DNA of 64,000 nucleotides from Streptomyces nodosus (GTDB lineage Bacteria; Actinomycetota; Actinomycetes; Streptomycetales; Streptomycetaceae), in assembly GCF_008704995.1 (NCBI RefSeq), contig NZ_CP023747.1:1240001-1304000 (forward strand), given 5' to 3'. A program made the position numbers and the translations under genes. Below, piece by piece: positions 27,188-34,814 of this stretch. Each line of letters begins with the position of its first letter. Positions within the stretch are counted from its first letter, which is position 1. The notes beneath the pieces were generated by a model. It did not search any database. It was not told where the DNA came from and saw only the letters and a list, made by a program, of their open reading frames with translations.

Positions 27188-27201
27188 TGGGAGCGCTCCC
27201 A
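27188..27201. promoter_or_regulatory. CebR operator (TGGGAGCGCTCCCA)
   Basis: A perfect 14-bp palindrome identical to the known CebR consensus, the LacI-family repressor of cellulose utilisation in Streptomyces. It lies between the GH9 start codon and its likely promoter, suiting roadblock repression. Confidence 0.92.
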
Positions 27202-27219
27202 ATGGGTCGACGGCAGGCA

Positions 27220-27248
27220 AGTGTGTCGGGAGTCACATCAGGTGTCAA
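27220..27248 (-). promoter_or_regulatory. Possible promoter of the GH9 gene
   Basis: On the minus strand a perfect -35 TTGACA (27248-27243) is followed after 17 bp by CACACT (27225-27220), a weak -10. Transcription would begin near 27213, upstream of the CebR box. Confidence 0.4.
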
Positions 27249-27369
27249 CGACCTCAACACCGCTTCGGCCACCGTCCGTTGTGGGCGGAGAGCGGAAATG
27301 GCCGGCACCCGGCGAGACGCCGCGCGGACTGCCGCAGGGGGCGGTGGAGGGCACCGTCACCCGAAAGCG

Positions 27370-27398
27370 CGTGCGCCGCCCCTCGGGGACGGCGCACG
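27370..27398. terminator. Hairpin downstream of GNAT gene
   Basis: CGTGCGCCG (27370-27378) pairs with CGGCGCACG (27390-27398) over an 11-nt loop, 50 bp beyond the stop of the minus-strand acetyltransferase. Confidence 0.55.
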
Positions 27399-27448
27399 TT
27401 CGGACACGGCGGCGCGCCGGTGGTACGGCGCGCCGAACGGCAGGGGAC

Positions 27449-27787
27449 TCAGCCCAGTTCCAGCTCCAGCCACTTCAGGACCTCGGGGGTGACCGGGTCG
27501 GTGATGTCGGCGAACTCCTCGTGTCTCTTCAGGAACTTGGCGACATAGGGGCAGACCGGCACGATCCGTCTGCCGGACTCCCGCACATCGGCCAGCGCCT
27601 CCTGGACCAGCTGTGAGGCCAGACCCCGGCCGGCGAAGGCGTCGTCGATCTCCGTGTGGAAGAAGACGCGCTGATCTCCGCGGTCGCGGTACACGGTCAG
27701 TCCGGCGCGCACACCGTCGGCCAGGATCTCGTAGCGATGTTTGGCGTCGGCATGGCGGACGACCGGAGGTGCTGACGACTGGCTCAT
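27449..27787 (-). CDS. Small GNAT-type N-acetyltransferase (GCN5-related, YjdJ-like)
   Basis: A 112-aa protein of the short single-domain acetyltransferase group. It contains YRDRGDQRVFFHTEIDDAF, then the acetyl-CoA loop GRGLASQLVQEAL near residue 55 and RRIVPVCPYVAKFLKRHEEF near 76, the conserved C-terminal P-x-C-P-Y/F signature of this family. ATG 27787 follows GAAAGGC at 8 nt. The frame is open upstream, but only this start has an SD. The gene is 26 bp downstream of the pirin gene on the same strand and may be co-transcribed. Its substrate is unknown. Confidence 0.82.
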   Translation of the reverse strand: MSQSSAPPVVRHADAKHRYEILADGVRAGLTVYRDRGDQRVFFHTEIDDAFAGRGLASQLVQEALADVRESGRRIVPVCPYVAKFLKRHEEFADITDPVTPEVLKWLELELG

Positions 27788-27813
27788 GGTGTGCCTTTCG
27801 GACGGAAGACGGG

Positions 27814-28803
27814 TCAGCGCCGCCTCGGGTTCCGACGCGGCATGATCACGGCATTCGGCAAGGCAGGAGCGGGAAGACGACCCCCTGGATACCCCTCGAC
27901 CACGCCGAAACGATCGGCGGAATTCTGCCACTCCTCGCGCGCCCGGACGATGGCGTCATGATCACGACCAATAAAATTCCACCAGATGACAATCTCCTCT
28001 TCGAACGGTGTTCCGCCGAGCAATACGGCCCGAGCCGTCTCCCGCGACTCGTTGGCCAGCGTGAGGGCGTCGGCCCCGGTGGGAATGAAGCCCAGTTCCG
28101 CCGGGCGCAGCAGGGTTCCGGCCATCCGGACGTCCCCGTGGTCTACGAGCAGTCCGTGCTCGAAGGCGGGGTCCACGTCCAGCGTGACCGCCGCTCCCGG
28201 CTCGAGGAGGATCTCGGCGCCGAGCAGCGGGGTGAAGGTCCGCACCGGGGATTCGTGTCCGGCGAGGGAGCCCAGGAAGACCCTGAGTTCGGCTCCGTCG
28301 AGCCGGACGGGCTCGGGGGTGTGGTGCTGGAAGTCCCGTGCGGTGTCGCGGTGTTCCCCGGGCAGCGCCACCCACAGCTGGACGCCGTGCAGGATCGTGG
28401 TCCGCGGGGTGGAGACCTCCGAGTGGCTGATGCCGTACCCGCCCGTCATGAGGTTGAGTTCGCCGGGCCGCACATAGGCGTGGCTGCCCAGGCTGTCCCG
28501 GTGCTCGATCTCCCCGCTGAACAGCCAGCTCACCGTCTGCAGCCCGGTGTGCGGATGCGGGGCGACATCCATGCCGCCAGTCCTGCCGACGTCGTCGGGG
28601 CCGTAGTGATCGGCGAAGCACCAGGCGCCGATCAGGGTCCTGGCCCGTTGCGGCAGGGTGCGCCGCACGGTCATCGCCCGCGGACCGCCGAGCGGCACAT
28701 CACGCGGGGTGAACACCTCGACCTCCGGCGGCCCGGACTCCCGTCGGCCGTCCGGACCCGCTCCATGGACCGCTCCGACGTGTTCCGCCTCGACGTCGCT
28801 CAT
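27814..28803 (-). CDS. Pirin family protein
   Basis: A 329-aa bicupin. The first cupin carries the metal-binding pattern DVAPHPHTGLQTVSWLFSG near residue 78 and GYGISHSEVS near 122; the second cupin near 185-260 looks degenerate. Bacterial pirins include quercetinase-like dioxygenases and proteins that bind metabolic enzymes. ATG 28803 follows GGGAGGAG at 9 nt. The last ~40 residues (FIGRDHDAIVRAREEWQNS...) are the usual pirin tail. The gene is divergent from a CMD-family gene with an A/T-rich block between them, so both may answer to one redox or aromatic-responsive regulator. Confidence 0.88.
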   Translation of the reverse strand: MSDVEAEHVGAVHGAGPDGRRESGPPEVEVFTPRDVPLGGPRAMTVRRTLPQRARTLIGAWCFADHYGPDDVGRTGGMDVAPHPHTGLQTVSWLFSGEIEHRDSLGSHAYVRPGELNLMTGGYGISHSEVSTPRTTILHGVQLWVALPGEHRDTARDFQHHTPEPVRLDGAELRVFLGSLAGHESPVRTFTPLLGAEILLEPGAAVTLDVDPAFEHGLLVDHGDVRMAGTLLRPAELGFIPTGADALTLANESRETARAVLLGGTPFEEEIVIWWNFIGRDHDAIVRAREEWQNSADRFGVVEGYPGGRLPAPALPNAVIMPRRNPRRR

Positions 28804-28833
28804 GAGGAACCGCTCCTCCCTGCCGCAAGATGG

Positions 28834-28852
28834 TTTTACTTTCAACAACTAT
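28834..28852. promoter_or_regulatory. A/T-rich element between divergent pirin and CMD genes
   Basis: TTTTACTTTCAACAACTAT is strikingly A/T-rich for this genome and sits in the 146-bp divergent spacer. The reverse strand reads GTTGTTGAAAGTAAAAC, the look of a MarR/HxlR-type operator overlapping a promoter. No regulator gene is adjacent. Confidence 0.45.
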
Positions 28853-28949
28853 CACGAGAGCATAGGGGCACAACGAGACAGGCGCACGGCCAGACACACG
28901 GCGCGACCCGAGGACGACGTGCCCGGACGAATTCCGAAGGAGCCCCAGG

Positions 28950-29465
28950 GTGACCACCCCCACGACAGATTCCGCCGACGCACGGGTCGACACCGGGCGG
29001 ATCTTCATCGACAAGCAGAGCCCGGAGGCCTATCGCGCCCTGGTACAGACCTCCGAGGCGGTCCGCGCCGTCGCCGCCGGCGCGGGGCTCGACCGCACCC
29101 TGGTGGAACTGGTCAACCTCCGGGTCTCGCAGCTCAACGGCTGTGCCTACTGCCTGGACGTCCACACCAGGGCCGCGCTGCGCGCGGGCGAGACCACTCA
29201 GCGGCTGGGGGTCCTGGCGGCCTGGCGGGACACCCGACTGTTCACGCCCGCGGAGCGCGCGGCCCTCGCCCTGGCTGAGGCGGTCACCGACCCGGCCGAC
29301 GCCGGTGCGCAGGAGCGCGCGTACGACGCGGCCCGTCCGACGCTCACCGACGACCAGATCTCCGCGGTGATCTGGGTGGCGATCACCATCAACGCGTTCA
29401 ACCGGGTCTCGATCATGAGCAAGCACCCGGTGCGCCCCGCGAGGCCCGCCGTGACCCTCCCCTGA
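28950..29465 (+). CDS. Carboxymuconolactone decarboxylase/AhpD-like protein
   Basis: A 171-aa protein of the CMD/AhpD superfamily. The redox motif is NGCAYCLDVHTRAALRAG near residue 63, with C-x-x-C and the histidine two residues later as in AhpD-type peroxidases. This makes alkylhydroperoxidase-type chemistry more likely than decarboxylation. The GTG start follows GAAGGAG at 7-8 nt. It is followed by a 10-bp stem terminator and is divergent from the pirin gene. A role in peroxide or quinone stress is inferred. Confidence 0.85.
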   Translation: MTTPTTDSADARVDTGRIFIDKQSPEAYRALVQTSEAVRAVAAGAGLDRTLVELVNLRVSQLNGCAYCLDVHTRAALRAGETTQRLGVLAAWRDTRLFTPAERAALALAEAVTDPADAGAQERAYDAARPTLTDDQISAVIWVAITINAFNRVSIMSKHPVRPARPAVTLP

Positions 29466-29482
29466 GGCGGCCCGACGCGCCG

Positions 29483-29513
29483 CCCCGCCCGGACGGAGAC
29501 CACCCGGGCGGGG
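29483..29513 (+). terminator. Terminator after CMD gene
   Basis: CCCCGCCCGG (29483-29492) and CCGGGCGGGG (29504-29513) form a perfect 10-bp stem with an 11-nt loop. Confidence 0.7.
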
Positions 29514-29582
29514 TCCACGGGCTCACCCGGCGGACTCCACTAGCCCCGTGGGCCCGTGGAGTCCGGGCGTCCATCTCCGAAA

Positions 29583-29609
29583 GTGATGGCCGTCATCAAG
29601 AACCATCAC
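29583..29609. promoter_or_regulatory. Inverted repeat upstream of MFS gene
   Basis: GTGATGG (29583-29589) and CCATCAC (29603-29609), seven-base perfect arms 20 bp centre to centre, about 115 bp before the transporter start. The spacing of two helical turns suits a dimeric regulator. Confidence 0.4.
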
Positions 29610-29724
29610 CGCGGATGAGGAAGCAGCGGCGGCCACCCGGCGCTGGGCACAGTGTGGGAGGTCCGCCCGGAGCCGTCCGGCTCCCGCTCCCGCGCCGTCC
29701 GGCCCCCTCCCCGAAGAAGGTCCC

Positions 29725-30975
29725 GTGCCCCAGACACCCGATCTCCACGGTTCGCCGGCCGATGTGCGCGCCGTCCACGGCGTACCGGGCCGGCTGATCG
29801 CACTGCTGGCCGTCGCCTGCGGCATGACGGTCGCCAATCTGTACTACGCGCAGCCCCTGCTCTTCTCGCTGCGCGACGCCTTCCATGTGAGCACCGAGGC
29901 CGCGGGTCTGCTGATCACCCTCACCCAGATCGGCTATGTGCTCGGCATGCTCTTCCTGGTCCCGCTCGGCGACCGCCTGGAGAAACGCGGGCTGGTCACC
30001 GTCCTGCTGGTGATCACCACCCTGGCCCTGCTGGCGGCGGGCCTCGCCACCGGCTTCCCCATGCTGCTGGGCGCCTCCCTGGTCAGCGGCGCCACCTCGG
30101 TCGTCGCCCAGATCCTGGTCCCCTTCGCCGCGAGCCTGGCCCCCGACCATGCGCGCGGCCGGATCGTGGGCCGGGTGATGAGCGGCCTGCTCACCGGCAT
30201 CCTTCTCTCCCGGACCGTCAGCAGCCTGGTCTCCGGAGTCGCCGGGTGGCGCGTCGTCTATCTGGGGTCCGCGGCACTGATGGTGCTGCTGGCCGTGGCG
30301 CTGCGCCTGGCACTGCCCCGGCAGGCGCCCACCACGGACGTTCCCTACGGCCAGGTGCTGCGCTCCACGGTCACCCTGATGCGCACCCACCCCGCGCTGC
30401 TGCGCCGCGGCCTCTACCAGGCGGCGATGTTCGGTGCCTTCAGCGCCTTCTGGACCACCGTCTCCTATGCCCTCACCGGACCGCCGTTCCACTACTCCGC
30501 GGTCGGCGTCGGCGTCTTCGCCCTGGTGGGAGCGACCGGCGCGGCCGTGGCACCGCTCGCCGGGCACTGGGCCGACCGGGGGCTCGCCCGGCCCATGACC
30601 GGGGCCGCGCTCGCCGTCGCCGCGCTGGCCTTCGCGCTCGCGGGGTTCGGACGGCACTCCGTCGTACTGATCGCGTCGGCCGCCGTGGTCCTCGACATGG
30701 CCGTCCAGTCCACGCTCATCCTGGGCCAGCACACCATCTACCAGCTCGACCCGCATGCCCGGGCACGCCTCAACTCCGCCTTCATCGCGACCTTCTTCAT
30801 CGGCGGCGCCCTGGGATCACAGGTCGGCTCCCTCGCCTACCGCACCGGAGGCTGGGGCGCGGTCGCGGTCCTCGGCGCGGCCCTGCCGGCCCTGGCCCTG
30901 TTGTACTGGACCACCGAGCACCGGGCCGCCCGCCGCCGCCCGGCCGGTGTCCCGGCCGAGGAGGGGCGGGGATAG
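29725..30975 (+). CDS. MFS transporter (drug/metabolite exporter-like)
   Basis: A 416-aa major-facilitator protein with about twelve membrane helices from residue 25 to 400. The motif-A loop after helix 2 reads VPLGDRLEKRGLV near residue 87 (G-D-R-x-x-x-R-x variant). The N-terminal helix MTVANLYYAQPLLFSLRDAF is typical of actinobacterial AraJ/YnfM-like exporters, which carry drugs, arabinose-like sugars or metabolites. GTG 29725 gives the family N-terminus, with GAAGAAGG upstream. The gene is monocistronic; an inverted repeat upstream suggests a dedicated regulator, not found next door. Confidence 0.85.
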   Translation: MPQTPDLHGSPADVRAVHGVPGRLIALLAVACGMTVANLYYAQPLLFSLRDAFHVSTEAAGLLITLTQIGYVLGMLFLVPLGDRLEKRGLVTVLLVITTLALLAAGLATGFPMLLGASLVSGATSVVAQILVPFAASLAPDHARGRIVGRVMSGLLTGILLSRTVSSLVSGVAGWRVVYLGSAALMVLLAVALRLALPRQAPTTDVPYGQVLRSTVTLMRTHPALLRRGLYQAAMFGAFSAFWTTVSYALTGPPFHYSAVGVGVFALVGATGAAVAPLAGHWADRGLARPMTGAALAVAALAFALAGFGRHSVVLIASAAVVLDMAVQSTLILGQHTIYQLDPHARARLNSAFIATFFIGGALGSQVGSLAYRTGGWGAVAVLGAALPALALLYWTTEHRAARRRPAGVPAEEGRG

Positions 30976-31327
30976 CCGGGTAACCCGGTTCCCCCCGTCG
31001 GCGGCGCCGGGACCCCTGCCCGGCGAGGGCGCGTTCGACGGCCCCGGCCGCGGCCTGCTCGCCCCGGCATCGGGGTGCGGCCCCGCGGCGGGCGTCTCCG
31101 GGCGAGGGTCATGATCCGGCCACGGAGACTCCGCGGCCGGTCCAGCAGGCTCACACGTCTGCGCCGTCGACGGCCCCGTCTGCACCGAGGACCGGACGAA
31201 CTGCGGCGGCGGTAGGATGACGGCGCGTCAAACCCCTTGGGCAAACGGGTGCTTCCGTCCGTGTTCGAGTAGGGCTGACCTGGAGGGACACGCGGACAAC
31301 GCGCGGCATTGACCGTACGATCGGTCA
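30976..31327. other. 352-bp intergenic region between MFS and Nudix genes
   Basis: No gene is supported. It contains CCGGGT-A-ACCCGG just after the transporter stop (possible weak terminator), a 25-bp hairpin with CCGGCC/GGCCGG outer arms and GGAG/CTCC inner arms at 31116-31140, and at its right end the leaderless Nudix promoter and operator. A small RNA cannot be excluded but is not supported. Confidence 0.5.
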
Positions 31328-31331
31328 ATGC
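31293..31331 (+). promoter_or_regulatory. Leaderless promoter overlapped by a 10-bp-arm palindrome
   Basis: CGGACA (31293-31298), a 17-bp spacer, TACGAT (31316-31321), then six bases to the ATG at 31328. The -10 box is exactly the spacer of a perfect inverted repeat, GCATTGACCG (31306-31315) and CGGTCAATGC (31322-31331). The right arm contains the start codon. It looks like a TetR-type operator over the -10, start site and start codon. Confidence 0.7.
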
Positions 31332-31864
31332 CTGACACGACCGAATCCACGCCCGGCTGGCTGAGCTCCGACGAGCTCCAGCTGGTGCGTGCCCGCATGC
31401 CGATCCTGTATGTGGAAGCCGTGCCCGTGCGCGTCGACGAAAGCGGCGAAGTCACCAGTATCGGACTGCTGTTGCGGATCGGACCCGACGGGATCGTAAG
31501 CCGCACCCTCGTCTCCGGACGGGTTCTGCACCACGAACGGGTCCGGGACGCCCTGTTGCGCCATCTGGAGAAGGACCTCGGGCCGGTGGCGCTCCCCCGC
31601 GTCCCGGCCTCCCTGCAGCCCTTCACCGTCGCCGAGTACTTCCCGACCCTGGGGATCACGCCGTTCCACGACCCGCGCCAGCACGCGGTGTCCCTCGCCT
31701 ACATCGTCCCGGTCTCCGGCGACTGCCGGCCCCGGCAGGACGCCCTGGACCTCGAATGGTTCAGTCCGCAGGAGGCCGCCTCGGCCGTGGTGCTGGACGA
31801 CATGCCGGGCGGTCAGGCCGTGCTGCTCAAGCAGGCCCTGGCCCACGTGGGCTGTCTGTCCTGA
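31328..31864 (+). CDS. DUF4916 (Nudix-fold) protein
   Basis: A 178-aa protein I place in the actinobacterial DUF4916/Nudix hydrolase family: start TPGWLSSDELQLVRARMPIL, core VEAVPVRVDESGEVTSIGLLLR, and YFPTLGITPFHDPRQHAVSLAY near residue 105. A canonical Nudix box (GX5EX7REUXEEXGU) is not evident, so hydrolase activity is uncertain. There is no SD; the ATG sits six bases after a good -10 within a palindromic operator, indicating a leaderless, tightly regulated mRNA. It is followed by a strong bidirectional hairpin. Confidence 0.75.
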   Translation: MPDTTESTPGWLSSDELQLVRARMPILYVEAVPVRVDESGEVTSIGLLLRIGPDGIVSRTLVSGRVLHHERVRDALLRHLEKDLGPVALPRVPASLQPFTVAEYFPTLGITPFHDPRQHAVSLAYIVPVSGDCRPRQDALDLEWFSPQEAASAVVLDDMPGGQAVLLKQALAHVGCLS

Positions 31865-31920
31865 GGGACGCCGCCGGCCCGGTTCCTCACTCGTGCGGGT
31901 GCCGGGCCGGCGGCCGTCCC
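31865..31920. terminator. Bidirectional hairpin between Nudix and DUF427 genes
   Basis: GCCGCCGGCCCGG (31870-31882) pairs with CCGGGCCGGCGGC (31902-31914), extended outward by GGGACG/CGTCCC with a one-base bulge. The 19-nt loop contains the stop codon of the minus-strand DUF427 gene. Confidence 0.8.
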
Positions 31921-32729
31921 GACAGCTGCCCGCTGAACGGGGTCACCGGACGTTCCACGCGTTCACCGTCCACCGTGATGCCGACCGCCTCGTTGTAGAA
32001 GGCGACGAGCCCCCTGACGGCGGCGACCGCGGGCAGCGGATCCGGGTAGCTCCAGGCGATGTCCGGCGGGACACCGGCGTCACCCGTGAAGGTCCAGTAC
32101 CGGGCCGTGCCCTTGTACGGGCATCCGGTGCGGTGGTCCGTGGGGGTGAACAGGTCGAGGCGGACGTCCTCGGGCGGAAGGTAGTACCGCACCGGCAGTC
32201 CCGTCTCGAAGAGCAGCACCGGCCGCCGGGTGTCCGCGACGACCGTGCCGCCGATCTCGATCCGCACATGGCGGCTGCTCGGCAGGGCGTCCACCCGTTT
32301 GTGCGGGTCGCGGGGGTGGACGAAGATCTCTTCCTCCTCCTCGTACCAGCGGTCGAGCCCCGTGCCGCGGCGCTGGAACCACTCGAAGGTGATATGACCG
32401 GCCAGATCGGCGGACGGGGGGATCCAGGCGGCGTTCTGACGCACGTCCCCGTCGACGACCAGGTCGTAGAAGTCCCGCGCCCCTGCGTGCGCGCCGGACG
32501 GAGGGGCCGCCGCCGGGCGGAGCAGGTCCTCGCGGACCTCTTCGCGCGGGAAGGCGTAGAGCGGCACAGGCAGGTCCGGCTCCCAGACGAGGACGGGATG
32601 CCGGCTGTCGACGACGGTGGTCTCGCCCCGGCGCCCGCGCACCCAGCGCTCACTGGGCTCCCAGCGAAGGCCCTCGGGGGTGGTCCGGACGCCCGACGTG
32701 CCGACCGGTCCTCGGGGGAATGCCGTCAT
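31887..32729 (-). CDS. Protein with two DUF427 domains
   Basis: A 280-aa cytosolic protein with two copies of DUF427. Copy one is about residues 28-125 (VRGRRGETTVVDSRHPVLVW, then WIPPSADLAGHITFEW). Copy two is about 145-265 (VRIEIGGTVVADTRRPVLLF, CPYKGTARYWTF, AWSYPDPLPAVAAVRGLVAFY). Both keep the W/Y-rich and PYKG-like features of the family, though PYKG is clear only in the second. Its ATG overlaps the stop of the maleylacetate reductase gene (ATGA, 32726-32729), so it is the last gene of a coupled three-gene operon. DUF427 has no established activity; the operon links this protein to hydroxyquinol breakdown. Confidence 0.85.
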   Translation of the reverse strand: MTAFPRGPVGTSGVRTTPEGLRWEPSERWVRGRRGETTVVDSRHPVLVWEPDLPVPLYAFPREEVREDLLRPAAAPPSGAHAGARDFYDLVVDGDVRQNAAWIPPSADLAGHITFEWFQRRGTGLDRWYEEEEEIFVHPRDPHKRVDALPSSRHVRIEIGGTVVADTRRPVLLFETGLPVRYYLPPEDVRLDLFTPTDHRTGCPYKGTARYWTFTGDAGVPPDIAWSYPDPLPAVAAVRGLVAFYNEAVGITVDGERVERPVTPFSGQLSGRPPARHPHE

Positions 32730-33841
32730 GATCCGCTCTCCTTCACGGTCCGAGGGTGACCCGCGCCAGAGGTCTCCGGTTCCCGCCCCTCGTACGCGGC
32801 CGTGAGGACGCCCAGCACCGCGTCCGCCGTCACCGGGCGGGGGTTGGGGTACGGCTGGCCCGTCACCTCAGCGGCCGCCGCCGCCAAGTCGTCCTGCTCC
32901 AGACCGAGCTCGGCGAGCGACCGTGGTGCGCCCAGGCTCCCGGCCAGCTCCCGCAGCGCCCGCGGGACGTCGTCCGTGTCCAGCGCCCGGCGCAGCGCGG
33001 CCACCGCCTCCGGTGCCGCGGGGGCGTTGAGGGCGAGGACATACGGGAGCAGCACGGTGTGGGTCTCCGCGTGCGGCAGCCCGAAGGTGCCGCCCAGCAC
33101 ATGGCAGAGCTTGTGGTGCAGGCCCATGGTGGTCGCACCGAGGGCGGCGCCGCACAGCCACGCCCCGTACAGGGCCCGGCAGCGGGCGTCCAGGTCCTCC
33201 GGCCCGGCGGCCAGCGAACGCAGGGCCCCGGCCATCGCCCGGACGCCCTCCTCCGCCATCAGCGCGACCAGGGGTGAGGTGTCGGGGGCGTAGAGCGCCT
33301 CGACGGCGTGGGCGAGCGCGTTGACGCCGCTGGTCGCGGTGAGCGGAAGGGGCAGGGAGAGGGTGAGCTCGGGGTCGTAGACCACACTGCGGGGCTGGAC
33401 CAGCGGGTCGCGGCCGGTGCGTTTCACGCCGTGTTCGGTCAGTCCCCACACCGGGGTCATCTCCGAACCCGAGTAGGTCGAGGGGACGGCGATCAGCGGC
33501 AGCCGGGTGCGCAGCGCGATCATCTTGCCGAGGCCGATGGCGGAGCCGCCGCCGATGGCGACGCATCCGTCGGCCCCGGCCGCGCGGGCCGCCGCCACGG
33601 CGTGGTCGGCGGCCTCCGCGGGCACATGCATACGGGCCCCGGGGTGCACCGCGACACACCGGTCGCCCAGTCCGCCCGCGACGGCCCGTGCCCCGGACTC
33701 GCCGCGGCTGCCGCTGAGGACGAGCAGGCGCCGCAGCCCGAGGCGTTCGGCCTCCTCCGGGGTGGCGGTCACGGACGCCCCGGGCCGGAAGACGACCCGC
33801 ACGGGCCGGGTCTCATAGGAGAAGTCGGCGTACGGGGTCAT
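32726..33841 (-). CDS. Maleylacetate reductase
   Basis: A 371-aa iron-type alcohol-dehydrogenase-fold enzyme reducing maleylacetate to 3-oxoadipate with NAD(P)H. Supporting segments are the nucleotide site CVAIGGGSAIGLGKMIALRT near residue 93, VPSTYSGSEMTPVWGLTEHG near 118 (the Y-x-G-S-E-M-T-P-x-W run typical of maleylacetate reductases), and the histidine-rich ATTMGLHHKLCHVLGG near 236. The start overlaps the stop of the dioxygenase gene and its own stop overlaps the DUF427 gene, so translation is coupled through the operon. It supplies the second step after intradiol cleavage of hydroxyquinol. Confidence 0.9.
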   Translation of the reverse strand: MTPYADFSYETRPVRVVFRPGASVTATPEEAERLGLRRLLVLSGSRGESGARAVAGGLGDRCVAVHPGARMHVPAEAADHAVAAARAAGADGCVAIGGGSAIGLGKMIALRTRLPLIAVPSTYSGSEMTPVWGLTEHGVKRTGRDPLVQPRSVVYDPELTLSLPLPLTATSGVNALAHAVEALYAPDTSPLVALMAEEGVRAMAGALRSLAAGPEDLDARCRALYGAWLCGAALGATTMGLHHKLCHVLGGTFGLPHAETHTVLLPYVLALNAPAAPEAVAALRRALDTDDVPRALRELAGSLGAPRSLAELGLEQDDLAAAAAEVTGQPYPNPRPVTADAVLGVLTAAYEGREPETSGAGHPRTVKESGS

Positions 33842-34707
33842 GTCGCACGCTCCAGCACCAGGTCGAAGCGAGCGTGCCGGAAGGGGTTCGGTACGCCGAA
33901 CTCACGAGCCAGGGAGGGGTCGTCGGTCAGGGTGAAGTCCCGCACCAGGCTCTTGCGCACCGCGAACACGGCATCGGAGTCCAGGTGCTCGTCGCCGCCC
34001 ACGAAGAGGTGCGTGGTGAGGGGCGCGTGGTTCTCGGCGCCGGCGATGAAGTGGATGTGCGCGGGCCGGCGGGCGCTGCGGCCCGCGGCCCGCAGCAGTC
34101 CGCCGACCGGGCCGTCGGTGGGGATCGGGTAGGAGGCCGGCACACAGCTGCGGAACCAGTAGCGGCCCTCGGTACCGGCGGTGAACACTCCGCGTCCGTT
34201 GCCCGAGGGCAGGCTGTCCGGCCGCTGCACGTCGTAGTGGCCCTCGGCGTCCGCCTGCCAGACGTCGAGGACGGCGCCGGGCAGCGGCGTCCCGTCCCCG
34301 GAGAGCACTCGCCCGCTCACCACGCAGGGCTCGCCGCCGCCCACCAGGTCGATGTCGTCACCGAGTTCACGGACCGGGGACTCCGTCATATGGAAGGGGC
34401 CGAGGACGGTGGACTCGGTGGTGCCCGGGGCGTGGTTGCCGTTGACGGTCTCGACGAGCGTGGAGATGCCGAGGACGTCCGACAGCAGGATGAACTCCTG
34501 CCGGGTGTCCGTGCAGGCCTGTCCGGTCGCCGTGAGGAACGCGACGGCGCTCTCCCACTCGTCCTGGGTGAGCCGCGTCTCGCGCACGAAGTCGTGCAGA
34601 TGGCGGATCAGGCCGCCGAGCAGTTCCCGCAGCCGTGGATCCGCTGCTGCCCGCAGGCCGGCGACGGCCTGATCGGTGACCGTGGTCTCGGTGGCGTCCG
34701 TGCTCAT
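33838..34707 (-). CDS. Hydroxyquinol 1,2-dioxygenase (intradiol)
   Basis: A 289-aa Fe(III) intradiol dioxygenase. The N-terminal helical dimerisation region (residues 10-95) precedes the catalytic beta-sandwich: NGNHAPGTTESTVLGPFH near 96, GAVLDVWQADAEGHYDVQ near 147 (first tyrosine), GRYWFRSCVPASYPIPTDG near 185 (second tyrosine) and RPAHIHFI near 222 (two histidines). These are the four iron ligands. The NGNHAPG run and the maleylacetate reductase next door favour hydroxyquinol over catechol as substrate; catechol 1,2-dioxygenase is the alternative. ATG 34707 follows GAGGAG at 5 nt. First gene of the operon. How hydroxyquinol is formed is not encoded here. Confidence 0.88.
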   Translation of the reverse strand: MSTDATETTVTDQAVAGLRAAADPRLRELLGGLIRHLHDFVRETRLTQDEWESAVAFLTATGQACTDTRQEFILLSDVLGISTLVETVNGNHAPGTTESTVLGPFHMTESPVRELGDDIDLVGGGEPCVVSGRVLSGDGTPLPGAVLDVWQADAEGHYDVQRPDSLPSGNGRGVFTAGTEGRYWFRSCVPASYPIPTDGPVGGLLRAAGRSARRPAHIHFIAGAENHAPLTTHLFVGGDEHLDSDAVFAVRKSLVRDFTLTDDPSLAREFGVPNPFRHARFDLVLERAT

Positions 34708-34814
34708 GCCGGCTCCTCGTCCTCGACGGCGTCCCGCTCTTCCCATGGTCCCGCGCCCGGGCCGTGCTACGGGTACGCCGTGCCGGGATCACCGCCGGCG
34801 GGCTTCGGAGGGCT

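Noticed and set aside
24901..27492. An 863-codon open frame antisense to the GH9 gene
   Set aside because: The real gene has a signal peptide, CBM and GH9 motifs on the other strand; this frame has none.
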